Position numbers and translations under genes: made by a program. From assembly GCA_036365145.1 (NCBI GenBank), contig JAEOAD010002712.1, forward strand, positions 2,003,001-2,067,000: a stretch of 64,000 nt of DNA. The letters are read 5' to 3'. This DNA comes from Orientallactaga sibirica (lineage: Eukaryota > Chordata > Mammalia > Rodentia > Dipodidae). Of the stretch, positions 1 through 11,576 are shown one piece after another (position 1 is the first letter of the stretch; every line of letters begins with the position of its first letter). The notes below the pieces were generated by a model. That model did no database searches. It saw nothing but the letters and a program-made list of their open reading frames with translations, and had not been told where the DNA came from.

Positions 1-1478
1 TAAGCTATAAAAAGGCTATAAGGGAGGGAGGAGAGGGAAGAACTTAAAGGGATGCTATTGTATATGATATTGTATATATGTACATAGAAGAAAAGATTAC
101 AGGGAGTGGAATGGCCTAAGCAAGGCCAGGAGAAGAGATTGAGCAAAAGAAAAGTGGGGAAAGGGTCAATCAAAATTCAAGATATTCTGAATAAGATATA
201 CGAAAGCCAACTTTTTTGGATAATGACACATCCAGAAGTCTTAGATTGTTACTAGAAAATTTTCAGTGCCAGGGATGGGATAATTTCCAGTGAGCTGTTG
301 GCCAGGGAGGCCCCTGTTGCCTCCAAAACATTACAGGCTATTGCCAAAGCCCTTGGTTTCCCATGAGTAACAGATGGTAAGACCCTATTACTGAAGACTT
401 CACATGCCTGAGCATCAAGGTCACTGAGAAATCAAGCTGGTGCTGAGCTAAAAACCTTCCCCCTGTAGACCAGCCAACTTAAAGCTGGAAAAAGCTGCAC
501 TGCATGCAGCCCTATGGGAGACAGAAGTCATCAGTGGTGAAAACAGGGGACACCGGAAGCCTCGAGTTTGGCCAGACAGGCAAATGATCGAACGGGTACA
601 ATAGTGGCATGTCTGTTATGGGGGAACCAAATGCTCTCTAGTTGGTCTAGAGACCCACTCTATGAGAGGGAATACATGCCTAGTACTGAAAACCTAATCA
701 AAAACCTATGGCAGGGCTGGAGAGATGGCTTAGCAGTTAAGGCATTTGCCTGCAAAGTCAAGGAATCACGGTTCAATTCTCCAGGACCCATGTAAGCCAG
801 ATGCACAAGGAGGCACATGCACCTAGAGTTCATTTGCAGTGGCTGGAGGCCCTGATGCGCCCATATTCTCCCTCCCCCTCATTCGCTCTCTCTTTCTCTC
901 TCTCTGCCTGTGGCAAGGGAGGTCATGAGCCTTAGGGGTGTAATGCCTGCTCTTGTCTGGCTAAATACATATATTATGCTCACCAAACTGCCCTGTAAGC
1001 ACTTGTATTAATGTTCATACCCATACATTAATGCATACATTAATGCTTCTCTTTTCAGATGGCAGTGACCACTGGGATGACTCACAAGGCAACATAGTGC
1101 TGAGAAGTGACAGAGGAGTGTCCAGCACTGAAACATCTCTATCACACCCTCCAAGGTTCAGGTCCACTGAGAAAGAGGTGGCAGAAAGAAAGTAAGAGCC
1201 ATAGGAACAGTACCACTCCTTACAATGCAACTGTCCAGGCAGAAATGGGACTTGATATCCATGACCTCACAGGGCCTAGCAATTCCTTCACAAGACCTTC
1301 ATAATAGGAGGAAAAGATGATGACATCAAATTAAAAGAGACAGTAATGGTGAGAGGGAGGGTCTATGATGGAGAGTGAAGTTGTGAAAGGAAAAGTGGGG
1401 GAGGGGAGGGAATTATCATGGTTCATTGTCTGTAAGTATAGAAGTTGTCAACAAAAATTATACATTTTAAATTTTTGT
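1..1478 (+). mobile_element. L1 3' end (3' UTR), SINE-interrupted
   Basis: Matches the L1 3' UTR copy at 43.4-46.1 kb in order: purine-rich GGGAGGGAGGAGAGGG block, GATGGGATAATTTCCAGTGAG, GGTAAGACCCTATTACTGAAG, TTCTCTTTTCAGATGGCAGTGACC, and a terminal AGTTGTCAA. It is interrupted by a SINE at 714-905. The 5' part lies outside the window. Confidence 0.75.
714..905 (+). mobile_element. tRNA-derived SINE, type I
   Basis: GGCTGGAGAGATGGCTTAGC head, a GGTTCAATTCTCC B box, GCCAGATGCACAAGG body and CT-rich 3' part. It splits the L1 3' UTR. Confidence 0.9.
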
Positions 1479-1484
1479 TTATTT

Positions 1485-1705
1485 TTCTTTATTTATTTGA
1501 GAGTGACAGACAGAGGAAGAGGCAGAGAGAGAGACATAGAGAGAATGGGCGTACCAGGGCCTCCAGCCACTGCAAACGAACTCCAGATGCATGAGCCACC
1601 TTGTGCATCTGGCTTATGTGGGTTCTGGGAATGGAGCCTCAAACCGGGGTCCTTAGGCTTCATAGGCAAGCAAGCACTTAACCACTAAAGCCATCGCTCC
1701 AGCCC
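1485..1705 (-). mobile_element. tRNA-derived SINE, type I
   Basis: Complete minus copy, from the TTTATTTGAGAG tail to the head at GCTCCAGCCC. It lies just past the end of the L1. Confidence 0.9.
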
Positions 1706-1947
1706 AAAAAAATATACATTTTTTAAAAAGGATACAAACTGTACAGACAGCACTTTTTTTCTAATGTCAACATGAAGCCCACAACTATTATTACAAACAT
1801 TAAAATTAATGTTAGTTATCAAATACTTATAACTTATTAAACAAGCAACATGATTTTGGAATGGGTTAATAGAGCCATTGACTAATACTAAAGTCATGAG
1901 ACTTAAAAAAAAGCAAGACTATAATTCACCAAATTCTTATGTATGTA

Positions 1948-1996
1948 TCTTTTTTTTTTCTTTTGGTTTTCCGAGGTAGGGTCTCACTCTATTATA
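1948..1996 (-). mobile_element. B1 SINE, 3' fragment
   Basis: Poly-T followed by GGTTTTCCGAGGTAGGGTCTCACTC is the inverted B1 3' end. The rest of the element is missing. Confidence 0.7.
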
Positions 1997-2154
1997 GATG
2001 TATCTTAGCACCTACTAACCAAGATCTGAAATGACACTGGAGCTCCAGTGTTATAAAAACGCTCTCCATACACACACAAGCACTGACAACAAAGCATTGG
2101 TTACATTCTGACCAAATGTACAAAATCAAATTTTCATATGGATAAACATGTTAC

Positions 2155-2190
2155 CTCCTGGACATCTTCTGGATTTCTTCGTGAAACCAC
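2155..2190 (-). CDS. Rps6kc1: Rps6kc1 coding exon 2 (36 nt)
   Basis: On the minus strand a T-rich acceptor ending TTTTATTTTAG (AG at 2192-2191) precedes 12 codons reading VVSRRNPEDVQE. A GTAACA donor follows, with G at 2154. In the known protein these residues directly follow KVTAR, which exon 1 supplies, and precede IIVWKRYSDF, which is not in the window. The exon is in phase 0 on both sides. It adds the PX-domain loop between the first strand and the WKRYSDF strand. At 36 nt it is near microexon size and has no ATG, so ORF scans miss it. A tRNA-derived SINE starts only about 100 bp upstream of the acceptor. Confidence 0.93.
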
Positions 2191-2292
2191 CTAAAATAAA
2201 ACATATGCAGAATTATCTAATCATTGTCAACAGAGGAGTTAACATTTTCTCAATTGTTCCTAATAGTAGCAGCATTAAAAAAATTCTTGTTC

Positions 2293-2503
2293 AGGCTGGA
2301 GAGATGGCTTAGCAGTGAAGGCATTTGCCTGCAAAGCCAAAGGACCCAGGTTCTATTTCCAGGACCCACATTAGCCAGATGCACAAGGAGGCACATGCAT
2401 CTGGAGTTCGTTTGCAGTGGCTAGAGACCCTGGCATTCCCATTCTCTCTCTGTCTTCTCTCTCCCTCTCCCTCTTTCTCTGTCAAATAAAATAAATAAAT
2501 AAA
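2293..2503 (+). mobile_element. tRNA-derived SINE, type I, near exon 2
   Basis: Complete copy ending in AAATAAAATAAATAAATAAA. It lies antisense in the Rps6kc1 intron, about 100 bp upstream of the exon 2 acceptor. Confidence 0.9.
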
Positions 2504-4328
2504 ATATTTTAAAAATCTCATTTGTGTATAAGAAATACTACCTCAGTAAAAACTCAGCCTATATGATAATTACACTACCTTAAATAACCACTAAAACAAG
2601 GAAAACAGCAGATACAATTAAATCCACACGTGTTACACTTGTAAGAGAATGCCTCTGGCCGGGGTTCTTGAATTACTATGCTAGCATGGCTTGTCTACCT
2701 GCTTCTCGCCCTACACAGAAGTAAGAATCAAAAAACAACTGCACTGGGACCTAGCATCTCTCCATATCCTCTCCCATACAAACATCTCTCCGTATCGTCC
2801 CCTGGTGGTGCTAGGAATTAAACCCACCCTCTCACATACTAGGCCAGCACGACCAGTGATTCACAACCTCAGCCCTCTCTGTGTTTCTTACAACTAGGAA
2901 TGAATCTTCAATGAGTACAATAAATTTCAATTTAAAACAAGAAGAGACAGCAACAGTACTAAAACACACAAATGTGTGAGAAGTGACTCCCTGGCCACAT
3001 AACGTTGAAGAAGAAAACAAAAGTAACACAAATAAATATAAGATTCAGAAACAAATAATCCCTCAGTTGGTCAATATTCCATCAAGAGAAGCAAGGCCTT
3101 GGCTCAGTGGTAAAGCACCTACTCAGATGTGAGACTCCAGATTCATTTCCAAAAATCTAAAAAATTCCCTGAGCCAAAAGAGAAAATTCTTCCAGACTTC
3201 TCTGGCTATAAAGGCCAAAATGTCTAACACCCACCAGGTAGAAATATTTACTAACAAAACTTTGGAAAAGAAAAAGAATTATCATCAAAGGTGGGAAAAA
3301 GTTTATATTAATATTATATAATTTATATGATATGATTTAGATTATACAATATCATCCACATAAGTATAAAATGAACTTAAAGGTACAAAATGGTATATTT
3401 TACAGAAATAAACAGATACATTAAGTGCATTAAAATGTTTGCTTATGGGCAAGAGAAAGAAAAAGGCCTTCCACCCTAAGGCATATTGGTCACTCTCTAA
3501 TAGTTCTAATTCTATAATAAGGAAAACAACCATAGATGTCAAAAGAGCTATTTTCAAGTCTAAAATATATATATGGATGACTGACCAAGGGTCACTTACC
3601 CTTATACTGGGACCAATGATGAGTCTCTTCTAACTTGTGCCAAGACATCATTAAACAAGTCCTGAGGCCAAAAATATATTTGTACAGTCCTTAATGGCAC
3701 CGAATGGCTCTATGGTACCAACCTTTGGCCCTAGCTACCCCCAAAACAAATTTAAAAAGGTACACTCTGAAACACTAATATACAAAATATGGTATATTCA
3801 ATATCCTTATCAAGGTTAAATAGTGTGTATATATTCCTGATAACTCTGCTAATATCTCATCTGTCTACAAGCCATACAGAAACATATTCAGACCATGTCT
3901 GACACTACTGTGCCATTTGAAGAACAGTTCTGGAAGAAAATCTCAGCCACCTCATGCTCAGATGAGGTCCTGAGACAATCCAACTCCATGTACTGGGTTC
4001 TCTCAAATGCTTCCTAAGGCCTAGAAGTCCACAAGAAGGAAAGCCCTAAAGATGACCAGTTTGCTGTGTGCTCACTTCTCATTAACTCCTTACTTTTATT
4101 TTCTCCCCAACATGTTCTTCCAAGACTATCTTCCTGCACTCCATCAATACACTTTTGGGGTCCTTTAGAGTAGTTCCCCTCTCTGGGAGAGACTCTCTAA
4201 ATGCCATATTTCTACATCCCGTTCAGCTGGAAGTAGTTCAATATCTGATGTCATCATCCCATCCTCTAACAGCAGTTAAGAGTCTGTCTTCTCATGAGAA
4301 GGGAGAATAAGACGGGAGTGCAGTTAGG
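2504..4328. other. Intronic sequence, no gene seen
   Basis: AT-rich, apparently unique DNA. A weak ID-like stretch (GGCTCAGTGGTAAAGCACC) occurs near 3099. No exon or clear repeat otherwise. Confidence 0.5.
3091..3160 (+). mobile_element. ID-like SINE fragment
   Basis: GGCTCAGTGGTAAAGCACCTACTC followed by a decayed B box resembles the ID element core. It is short and diverged. Confidence 0.35.
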
Positions 4329-4932
4329 ATGACTGGTCCCCTAAAGGTAAAAAAGGCAGGAAAGTTTGCACTTACTAGAAATCAAGATGATCTAGCTTCT
4401 TGTCTCTTGCCTAGTTCCCTAGGCCTGTTTTTCCACAAAAAACCTGGACCCCTCCTGGGAGGTAGGTCTTTCATAGGATTTAAACATGGTGGTTGGTCAA
4501 GTTCAGCCCCCAGAACTTGGTGTCAGGGCTAACCTCTTCCTGAGACAGCCCCTAGCCCTAACCAACCAGCTGTCCCTCTGGTTCACCTGAGTAGAGAGAC
4601 AGCCCACCACCATAAACACCTTTGCAAGGGGAGGACAGGCTCTCTGACCACTTGAAACCTTCCAGCTGTGGGTGAGTTTTTCCCTCGGCTGGGCCTGGGC
4701 TGCCCAGGCCTAGCCAGGTTGAGGCGAGGGGAAGGCCCCCTAAGCACTCACTCTCCACATGGGTTCTTTATCCCTCCAGCTCCCACATGGCAGGAGCTCC
4801 TTGAACTTTCTTTTCTCTCCTTTCTTTCCATAGTTTTTTTTCCAGGCCCTCCACATGGGATATCTAGCCACATGAGCGCTTTTCTTGGGCTCTGTACTTG
4901 CCTCAATAAATATAGCAATTAAAAAAAAAAAG
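4329..4932 (+). repeat. Unclassified dispersed repeat, copy 1
   Basis: The 3' half (about 4640-4930) aligns with 13790-14165. Shared blocks are CTTCCAGCTGTGG, GAGTTTTTCCCTC, CATGGGTTCTTTATCC, CATGGCAGGAGCTCCTT and a closing AATAAA with an A tract. AATAAA plus poly-A suggest a retroposed transcript or an LTR-derived element. I do not recognise the family. Confidence 0.5.
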
Positions 4933-5599
4933 GCCTTCAATGATCAATGACTATATATCAAAAACTGAGTTGATCAATTCATTGCTCACAAAATCCAAAA
5001 TAAAAGCCCAAAAAAAAAAAAAAAAAAACCATGAACTTGATTCAAAAGATGTCCTCGCCCCAGGCCTGAGTTCACATATAAACCAACCTCAGGCTGGCCT
5101 GGCTAATACAAACACTAATTAACACAAGAACTCCTGTCATTCAAAATCTGACTTCCTTTCTCCCTACCACTGAGTTCAATCATCTCATCACATCACCTAA
5201 AAATTCCAGAGAGCAAAGGTTTGTAATTTCTTGTCCTCTCTTCTCCAACTTTTAGAAAATAGGTATCTGGTGAAACAGCTAGACAATTTTTGCTAATTTG
5301 GAACAGGGCTGTCCCAACAGAACTTTTGTGATAATGCAAAGGAATGTTCCCTATCTGTACTGCTCAACATGGCCATTACAGCCACACGTCTATTACTAGT
5401 AAGACCTTGAGATATGGCTACTTCAAGCAAGCAACTTTTCACCTTTATTTAAATTAATTTAAATTTAAATAAAAGTAGCCTCATGTGGCTAATAATTTTC
5501 ATAACTGACAGAATACAAAGGATAAAACGACTACACATTATTCAAATATTTCACTTAAACTTCACTTTGTAGGGATGGTATGTCATGTGTAGCATGATA
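4933..5599. other. Intronic sequence, no gene seen
   Basis: Unique, AT-rich, with an A tract at about 5012-5030 and a TTTAAATTAATTTAAATTTAAA palindromic patch near 5450. No coding signal. Confidence 0.5.
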
Positions 5600-5912
5600 A
5601 GTGTATGTGTAGTACATGCAGGTGTGTGCAAAGAGATGCATGTGCCCCACATGCACTCATGCAGAGTCCAGAGGAGAACATCAGCTGTCCTCCATGGCTC
5701 TGCCACTTAGTTCCTTGAGTCAGAGTCTCTCGCTGAGCCCGGGCTGCCATTTTCCATCACACTGGCTGACCAGCAAGCGCCAGCAGTTCTACTGTCTCTG
5801 GCTCCCACAAGACTAGCATTTCAGATGTACACGGCTCTGCCCAGCTTTATACATGAGTGTTGAGCAATCAAGCTCAGGCTCTCTCATACCAGTGAGTCAC
5901 CTCAGCACCTTG
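5600..5912 (-). mobile_element. B4-type (ID-B1) SINE, diverged
   Basis: Order on plus: TG-rich lead, GTCCAGAGGAGAACATCAG, a B1-like middle with CTGTCTCTGGCTCCCACAAG, then GTGAGTCACCTCAGCACC, which is an inverted ID-type head. This matches the rodent B4 layout. Confidence 0.55.
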
Positions 5913-6478
5913 ATTATTTCCAAACACCAGTCTGCCACACATGCACATACTCTTAATCTTTCCACATAATTAAATGTGAAGATATTTTAATGACTATTTC
6001 ACTAAATATTTATATTTGATAAAATTACATTATTTAGATTTAATTTTCCTTTCCGTTTTTCTTATGATTTTGCAAAATACACTAATGAGAAGTAAAGTCA
6101 TGGATAATCAATTCATAATCATTAGTAATCAACCCACCAAAAATTATTACTCCAGGATCCATCTCAGTTAGGCTTATTCAAGTGTATCCTGAATTTTATA
6201 ATTTATATTAGTTTGAAAAATCAAGAGATTTCCTGAATATACAAATATATTGAAGTACCTTACTATTTTAAATAATCTTCCCTAATTATGTAATGGATAT
6301 TTTATAATAGAAGAAACTACTTTTAGCTTGGTGTGCATAATACAAGTATCACACACTGCATGTCTTTTAGGTACAGCACACCTATAAATCAATTTTTGTG
6401 TTCTACATATGCAAAATACATTTTCCTGATCCTAATACAAACTACAGGCTTCAAGCCATCTTAATAGCAATAGTTCAG
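5913..6478. other. Intronic sequence, no gene seen
   Basis: Very AT-rich unique DNA. No exon, SINE or LTR recognised. Confidence 0.5.
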
Positions 6479-6622
6479 GGCTGGGGAAATGACTCCATAG
6501 GCAAAGTGCTTGCCAATCCCCAGCACTCAGTGTAAAAGGCAGGCACAGCCCAATGTCAACTTCTGGCCTCCACACATACCTATACACACGCCCACCACAC
6601 ATACACACATGAAAAGTAAAAA
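6479..6622 (+). mobile_element. B2/B3-like SINE
   Basis: GGCTGGGGAAATGACTCCAT head, then CTTCTGGCCTCCACACATACC and a CA-rich end, as in B3-type SINEs. Confidence 0.55.
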
Positions 6623-6624
6623 CA

Positions 6625-6834
6625 GGGCTGGAGAGATGGTTCCGCAGTTAAGGTGCTTGTCTTCAAAGCATAATGACCTGAGTTCAATTCTCCAGTGCCC
6701 ATGTAAAATGGAATGCACAAGGTGGCGCATGCATCTGGAGTTCGTTTACAGGGACTAGAGGCCCTGGAGTGCCCACTCCATCTTTCTTCTACATGTCTCC
6801 CTCTCTGCTTGCAAATAAATAAATAAATATTTTT
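6625..6834 (+). mobile_element. tRNA-derived SINE, type I
   Basis: Complete, with A/B boxes, GTGGCGCATGCATCTGGAG and an AAATAAATAAATA tail. Confidence 0.9.
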
Positions 6835-6856
6835 TAAAACAAAAGTAAAAATAAAT

Positions 6857-6978
6857 AAGACTGAAAAGATGGCTCTGTGGTTAAGTGGGCTTTCTGCATG
6901 CACAAGGCTAAGAGCCTGCAGGGATCTCCAGAAGCCACTCACGTAAGGTAACACAATCCCTCAGAGGTTGAGAGAGCA
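6857..6978 (+). mobile_element. SINE head fragment, diverged
   Basis: GACTGAAAAGATGGCTCTGTGG is a tRNA-SINE-like head. The body is unlike type I, so it may be an older B2/B3 relative. Confidence 0.4.
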
Positions 6979-6981
6979 GGA

Positions 6982-7176
6982 GGGCTGAAGAGATGGCTTA
7001 GCAGTTTAGGCACTTGCCTGCAAAGCCAAAGGTCCCATGTTCGATTCCTCAGTACGCACGTAAGCCAGATGCACATGGTGGCACATGCATCTGGAGTTTG
7101 TTTGCAGTAGGTAGAGAGCCTGGTGTGCCCATTCTCTCCCTCCTTCTCTCTTTCTCTCGCAAATAAATAATATTTT
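6982..7176 (+). mobile_element. tRNA-derived SINE, type I
   Basis: GGGCTGAAGAGATGGCTTAG head, TTCGATTCCTC B box and an AAATAAATAAT tail. Confidence 0.9.
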
Positions 7177-7455
7177 TAAAGAAAGAAAGTTGCAAAAACT
7201 CATATAATGAGAAAAAGAGAGTGACCAGGAAACTACCCAGGCTCGTGAACAGCAGCACGCTCTGGTATCAATAAGACTCTGGCTCACACAAGAACACTTA
7301 CCAGGTGGTGCAGCAATGAAGCAGAGCATCTGACATTCTGCTCCAGCCACTGCAAATGCAAGGAGGGCACATGCACATTAATGCACCGCACGCACGCACG
7401 CATATGCATGCTTACACATCACATTATATATACAACACACAAAAAAACAAAATCT

Positions 7456-7680
7456 GGGCTGGAGAGATGGCTTAGTGGTTAAATGCTTGCCTATGAAGTC
7501 TAAGGACCCCGGTTCGAGGCTCGATTCTCCAGGACCCACGTAAGCCAGATGCACAAGGGGGTGCATGCATCTGGAGTTCGTTTGCAGTGGCTGGAGGCCC
7601 TGGCGCACCCATTCTCTCTCTCTCTACCTGCCTATTTCTGTATCTCTCTCTCTCTCAAATAAATAAATAAAATAAAATAA
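7456..7680 (+). mobile_element. tRNA-derived SINE, type I
   Basis: Complete, with a short internal duplication at the B box (GGTTCGAGGCTCGATTC) also present in the copies at 25774 and 33871, so this may mark a sub-lineage. Confidence 0.9.
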
Positions 7681-7974
7681 AAAATCCTTACTTAATTTTT
7701 AAAATAAATAGCTAGTTACACAGGACACCACTGTAACATGCTGGCTGCAGTGATGGTCCCTGCCTCATGGAACATCAGTGACTGGGGGGGAGAGGGTCAG
7801 GGTCATAAATTTCCCAAACATATTTTCAAATCTTGGAGATCAGAGGGGATAAGCAATGGACCGGGAAACATGCCATCTTGGGCCCCTTGGATCCTCACTG
7901 CCAGACCACAGTGGCATCCTGGAAGCAGTCAAGAGCACGGCTTAAGTCATTTAAGCAGGGTTGGGGTTTTTTTT

Positions 7975-8238
7975 TTGCACATATATGTATGTAATGTATC
8001 CATGAATGTATGTGTGTGCACATGTGTGCAGGCCAAAGGTCAATGCTGGGTGTCTTCCTCAGTAGCTCTCCACCTTATTTTGGAGACCTTCTCTTACTGA
8101 ACCTGGAGCCCAGGGCACCTTCCTTCTCTTCCTCCCAGCTCTGGAATTACAAGTGTGTGCCACACCAAGCTTTGGCATGGGTGCTGGAGATCCAAACTCA
8201 GTCCTCTTGCTTGCCAAATGAGCCATCTTCCTAGCCCC
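7975..8238 (-). mobile_element. B4-type (ID-B1) SINE
   Basis: Second copy of the 5600-5912 family: GTGTGCAGGCCAAAGGTCAA, a B1-like CTCTGGAATTACAAGTGTGTG, then GAGCCATCTTCCTAGCCCC. Confidence 0.6.
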
Positions 8239-8261
8239 AATTTAACATCACACACACACAC

Positions 8262-8455
8262 AAATACATATATATTATTTGAGAGAAAGTGAGAGAGAAT
8301 GGGCACTCCAGAGCCTCTTGCTGCTGCAATCAAATTCCAGATACATGCATCACTTTGTGTGCCTGGCCTTACATATGTACTGGAAAAATCAAACATGGGC
8401 AGATAGGCTTTTCAAGAAAGCACCTTTATCCACTGAGCCATCTCCCCTTCCACCC
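8262..8455 (-). mobile_element. tRNA-derived SINE, diverged
   Basis: TATTTGAGAG tail, AATGGGCACTCCAGAGCCTC body and CACTGAGCCATCTCC head on the minus strand. Confidence 0.75.
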
Positions 8456-8864
8456 CCAATTTAACTCTTAATATCTCTGTAACAGAAGAAACTTCTGGTT
8501 ATTATAGAAAATTTTAGTTGAAGCATTCATAAGCTGCTAAGTGAAGGTTTTTACTCTGATTTTAGGATTACAAAAGGCATTACTCATCACCCTCTACGTA
8601 TTTTCCAAATGAAGGTGTGTTGGGTGGCAGACAAGCATTAGCAGGCTTACAGATCATTGAGAAAGGAGACAGAAGGACCCTTCCCTCATCATCAGCCTTG
8701 GCCACCTCCCCTAGCCCTGGCAAACGAAGCAGGGTGAAGGGATCAGGGCTTTGATGAGGGAAAGCTCTTCCACTTGGTCAGAACGACATAATCTGAGTTC
8801 CACTTCTCACCTTGGGTGGAGATATTGTAAACTACCCAAAATAAAAGATTAAAAGACATTCTAC
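8456..8864. other. Intronic sequence, no gene seen
   Basis: Unique spacer without a recognised exon or repeat. Confidence 0.5.
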
Positions 8865-9023
8865 AGCCTGGTGTGGTGGTGCACCCCTTTAATCCCAGCA
8901 CTCAGGAGGCAGAGGTAGGAGGATCACCATGAGCTCAAGGCCACCCTGAGACTACATAGTGAATTCCAGGTCAGCCTGAACTAGAGTGAGACCCTACCTC
9001 AAAAAAAAAAACAAAAAAAAAAA
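8865..9023 (+). mobile_element. B1 SINE
   Basis: GCCTGGTGTGGTGGTGCACC through GAGACCCTACCTC and an A tail. Confidence 0.9.
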
Positions 9024-9169
9024 AGACATTCTAATAATTCACACTGGGGGATATCTCATCCCTGGAACTCAGATTTTTGAACATCCGATGGCTTTTAGAA
9101 GCAACTTCATCCACCACTGTCGAGACCGTCATTTAAACAATACTGGCTGCAGCCATTATTCTTGGTTGC

Positions 9170-9685
9170 TGTGGTACTCTGAATAGGATGTCCCCATAAA
9201 CTCTTGAGGTTTTTTTTTGGGGGGGGAGTGGAGGGGAAGCAGGTTTTTTCGAAGTAGACTCTCACTCTAGCCCAACTTACTCTACAGTCCCAGACTGACC
9301 TCAAAGTCACAGAAATCCCCCCACCTCTGCCTCCCAAGTGCTGGGATTAAAGACATGGACCACAAATGCCCACTTTAAACTGTTTCAAATGCTTGGTCCC
9401 CAGGTGGTGGCAATTTGGGAATCAGAGCCTTCCTGGAGGAGGTGTGTTGTTGGGGGTGAGCGTAAGGTGTTCCAGCCGGCTCCCCCACGCCAGAGCTTGG
9501 CTCACTCTATGGCTGCTGTTGTCCCCTTGCTGTACAGGAGGTGATGTCCAGCCTCTGGCCATGCCATGCTTTCCCTGTCCTCATGAAGCTTCCCTAAGAA
9601 AATATAAGCCAAAATAAACCCTTTCTTCCCATCAGCTGTTTCTGGTCAAGCGTTTTGTTTCCCCAGCAAGAAGGTAAGTTCAACA
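9170..9685 (+). mobile_element. MaLR-like solo LTR, B1-interrupted
   Basis: Starts TGTGGTACTCTGAATA and ends ...CAACA, with AAATAAACCCTTTC near the 3' end. Flanks GTTGC (9165-9169) and GTTGT (9686-9690) fit a 5-bp target duplication with one change. An inverted B1 sits at about 9215-9372. Confidence 0.8.
9215..9372 (-). mobile_element. B1 SINE, diverged
   Basis: GACTCTCACTCTAGCCC through CTCCCAAGTGCTGGGATTAA. It lies inside the LTR, so it is the younger insertion. Confidence 0.8.
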
Positions 9686-10119
9686 GTTGTCCACCAAAAC
9701 TAGATACTAAGTCTTTATTGCTAACACACCACACACTTCATGAAGAAAATAAAGCTGGAACTGAGATGGCTAGCACAGACCTGAGAGGGTGGTGTTTAGG
9801 AAACTTTGTTACAGAGTTTAAGAGTAGGAAAGAAAGCAGAGCTCCTGCTTACTGCAAGACAGGAGAGGGTTCCCAGAAAATGGGAAAGCCCAGCTGGAGA
9901 CCTGATTGGAGCCTTTTGTTGGAATTTACTGGATGGGGGCCGAGATGGTCAATCCAGCCCCACCTTAAGTATTCAGGAAAGGGAACTGTCCTTCTTGGAA
10001 GGGGTGATTAGCACTTCTAGTGAAGGGACAACTCCTGTAGAAGAGAAGACCAGACCCTTCTGACATTTCTGGCCTCCAGCAAGGTGGAGGCTTCTAGAAC
10101 TCTTTTAAAGAGAAAGAGA
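9686..10119. other. Intronic sequence, no gene seen
   Basis: Unique-looking. Two overlapping ORFs of 85-118 codons match nothing I recognise and have no splice context. Confidence 0.45.
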
Positions 10120-10290
10120 CTAAGCCAGGCGTGGTGGCACATGCCTTTAATCCCAGCACTAGGGAGGCAGAGGTAGGAGGATCACCATGAATTCAAAGCC
10201 ACCCTGTGACTACATAGTGAATTTCAGGTCAGCCTGAGCTAGAGTGAGACCCTACCTTAATAAACCAAAAAAAAAAAAAAGAAAAGAAAA
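10120..10290 (+). mobile_element. B1 SINE
   Basis: GCCAGGCGTGGTGGCACATG through GACCCTACCTTAATAAACC and an A-rich tail. Confidence 0.92.
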
Positions 10291-10477
10291 GGAGCCCTTA
10301 TAGGCTCAAGAGCATTCCTTGATTTTCTTTCAGGGGCCCTGTTACCCCTAAACTGTTACCTCTCAACAGGGGGAAGCTAATGTAGACAAGAGTGCAGAAA
10401 ATTGAATCTAAAGTTATTTTGGCTCAGTAGGAGGGCTCTTGGCTAGCATGAAAAAGCTCTGATATAGAAGTTGTCAA

Positions 10478-10526
<49 letters not shown>

Positions 10527-10527
10527 A
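10478..10527. repeat. (AAAT)n microsatellite
   Basis: About 12 AAAT/AATA units following a GTTGTCAATAAAA sequence like an L1 3' terminus. Confidence 0.9.
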
Positions 10528-11102
10528 TGGCACTGAATTCAAGACCAGTACTGCCAAAAAAAAAGCTTTGTGAAATGGCAGACACAAAGCTTAGAGACTT
10601 GCTAATCCGTCCTGAGTGTTCTCCTCATCTCTCTGCTTCTGCTTGCTGTGTTCCTCTTCCTCCTCCTCTCCAACACTGAGCACTGTGAAAGTCGGTTTTA
10701 GACCTCGAGTTTTACCCTCCTCTCTTCAGCATGAATAGACTAGCTATTGCTGTCTAATTCTTTCAAGGCACTCTGCCAGGGATGAGGGAACATGACTGTA
10801 CATTTATACTTGCAAATCATTCTGTATTTGTGATTGACTGTATCCATCAACAGCAGGGAAGTCAGGCAGGAGTGGTTATGATGAGTCCACCTCCTCAGAC
10901 AAGAAGATAAAGTGTAATGTCACTCATCTTCACATGTGGGTTGCAAGCTCGGTTGAGCCCTCTGTGTTACCTTCAGCAGTTCTTAAGTTAACTTTTCCTT
11001 AAGTAGTTAGGCATTAACAGGCTTGGAGGTCCTTGAAGATGGGCCCTCCCCCAACCCCTCTCATGATTAACTTCACTCCTGCATATTTAAAATACCATAT
11101 GA
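10528..11102. other. Intronic sequence, no gene seen
   Basis: Unique spacer. No exon or repeat recognised. Confidence 0.5.
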
Positions 11103-11292
11103 GGGTTGGGAAATGGCTCAGCAGTAAAAAGTGCTTGTTTGTACACCCTGACAGCCCAGGTTCAATTCCCCAGTATCCACATAAAGCCAGATGCACAAAG
11201 TGGCGGATGTGTCTTGAGTTCATTTACAGCGGCAGGAGGCTCTGGCGCATCCATACTCACCCTCTGTCTGCCTCTTTCTTTCTCTCAAATAA
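11103..11292 (+). mobile_element. tRNA-derived SINE, diverged
   Basis: GGGAAATGGCTCAGCAG head and GGTTCAATTCCCC B box. The tail has decayed into a TA/TG microsatellite. Confidence 0.85.
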
Positions 11293-11293
11293 G

Positions 11294-11380
11294 TTATATA
11301 CATATATATGTATGTATGTGTGTGTGTGTATATATATGTGTGTGTGTGTGTGTGTGTATATATGTATGTATATGTATGCC
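11294..11380. repeat. (TA)n/(TG)n microsatellite
   Basis: Alternating TATG/TG/TA repeats directly after the SINE tail. Confidence 0.9.
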
Positions 11381-11576
11381 TACTTCTTCTGGTTGTGAAA
11401 CAAGTGACAGAGATTAGGAGCAAGACATAGGCCCAAAAGGACACAGACACCAACCTGCCTTGATGGACTAGCAGACAATGCCAGACGGAACCTAAACCTG
11501 ACTTATCAAGAGGACATCACAGGCAGCCCTCTGTTCTTGACCTCCTGGTTCTTCCTCCTTCAAGAAACTTTTCCAG

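Larger units (their letters stand above)
1..2154 (-). other. Rps6kc1: Rps6kc1 intron 2, partial
   Basis: This is the sequence 3' of the exon 2 donor in gene orientation. The next exon (expected to start IIVWKRYSDF) is not found here. It contains an L1 3' end, two tRNA-derived SINEs and a short B1 piece. Confidence 0.8.

Noticed and set aside
1..2154. Search for Rps6kc1 exon 3 (IIVWKRYSDF)
   Set aside because: No such reading frame on minus. The interval is L1, SINE and short unique intronic DNA.
9655..10063. Two overlapping ORFs (118 and 85 codons)
   Set aside because: Start inside an LTR end and continue in unique sequence. No splice signals or known motifs.
10478..10527. Possible CRISPR-like array or satellite
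   Set aside because: Simple AAAT microsatellite without spacers. No CRISPR array exists in this eukaryotic window.
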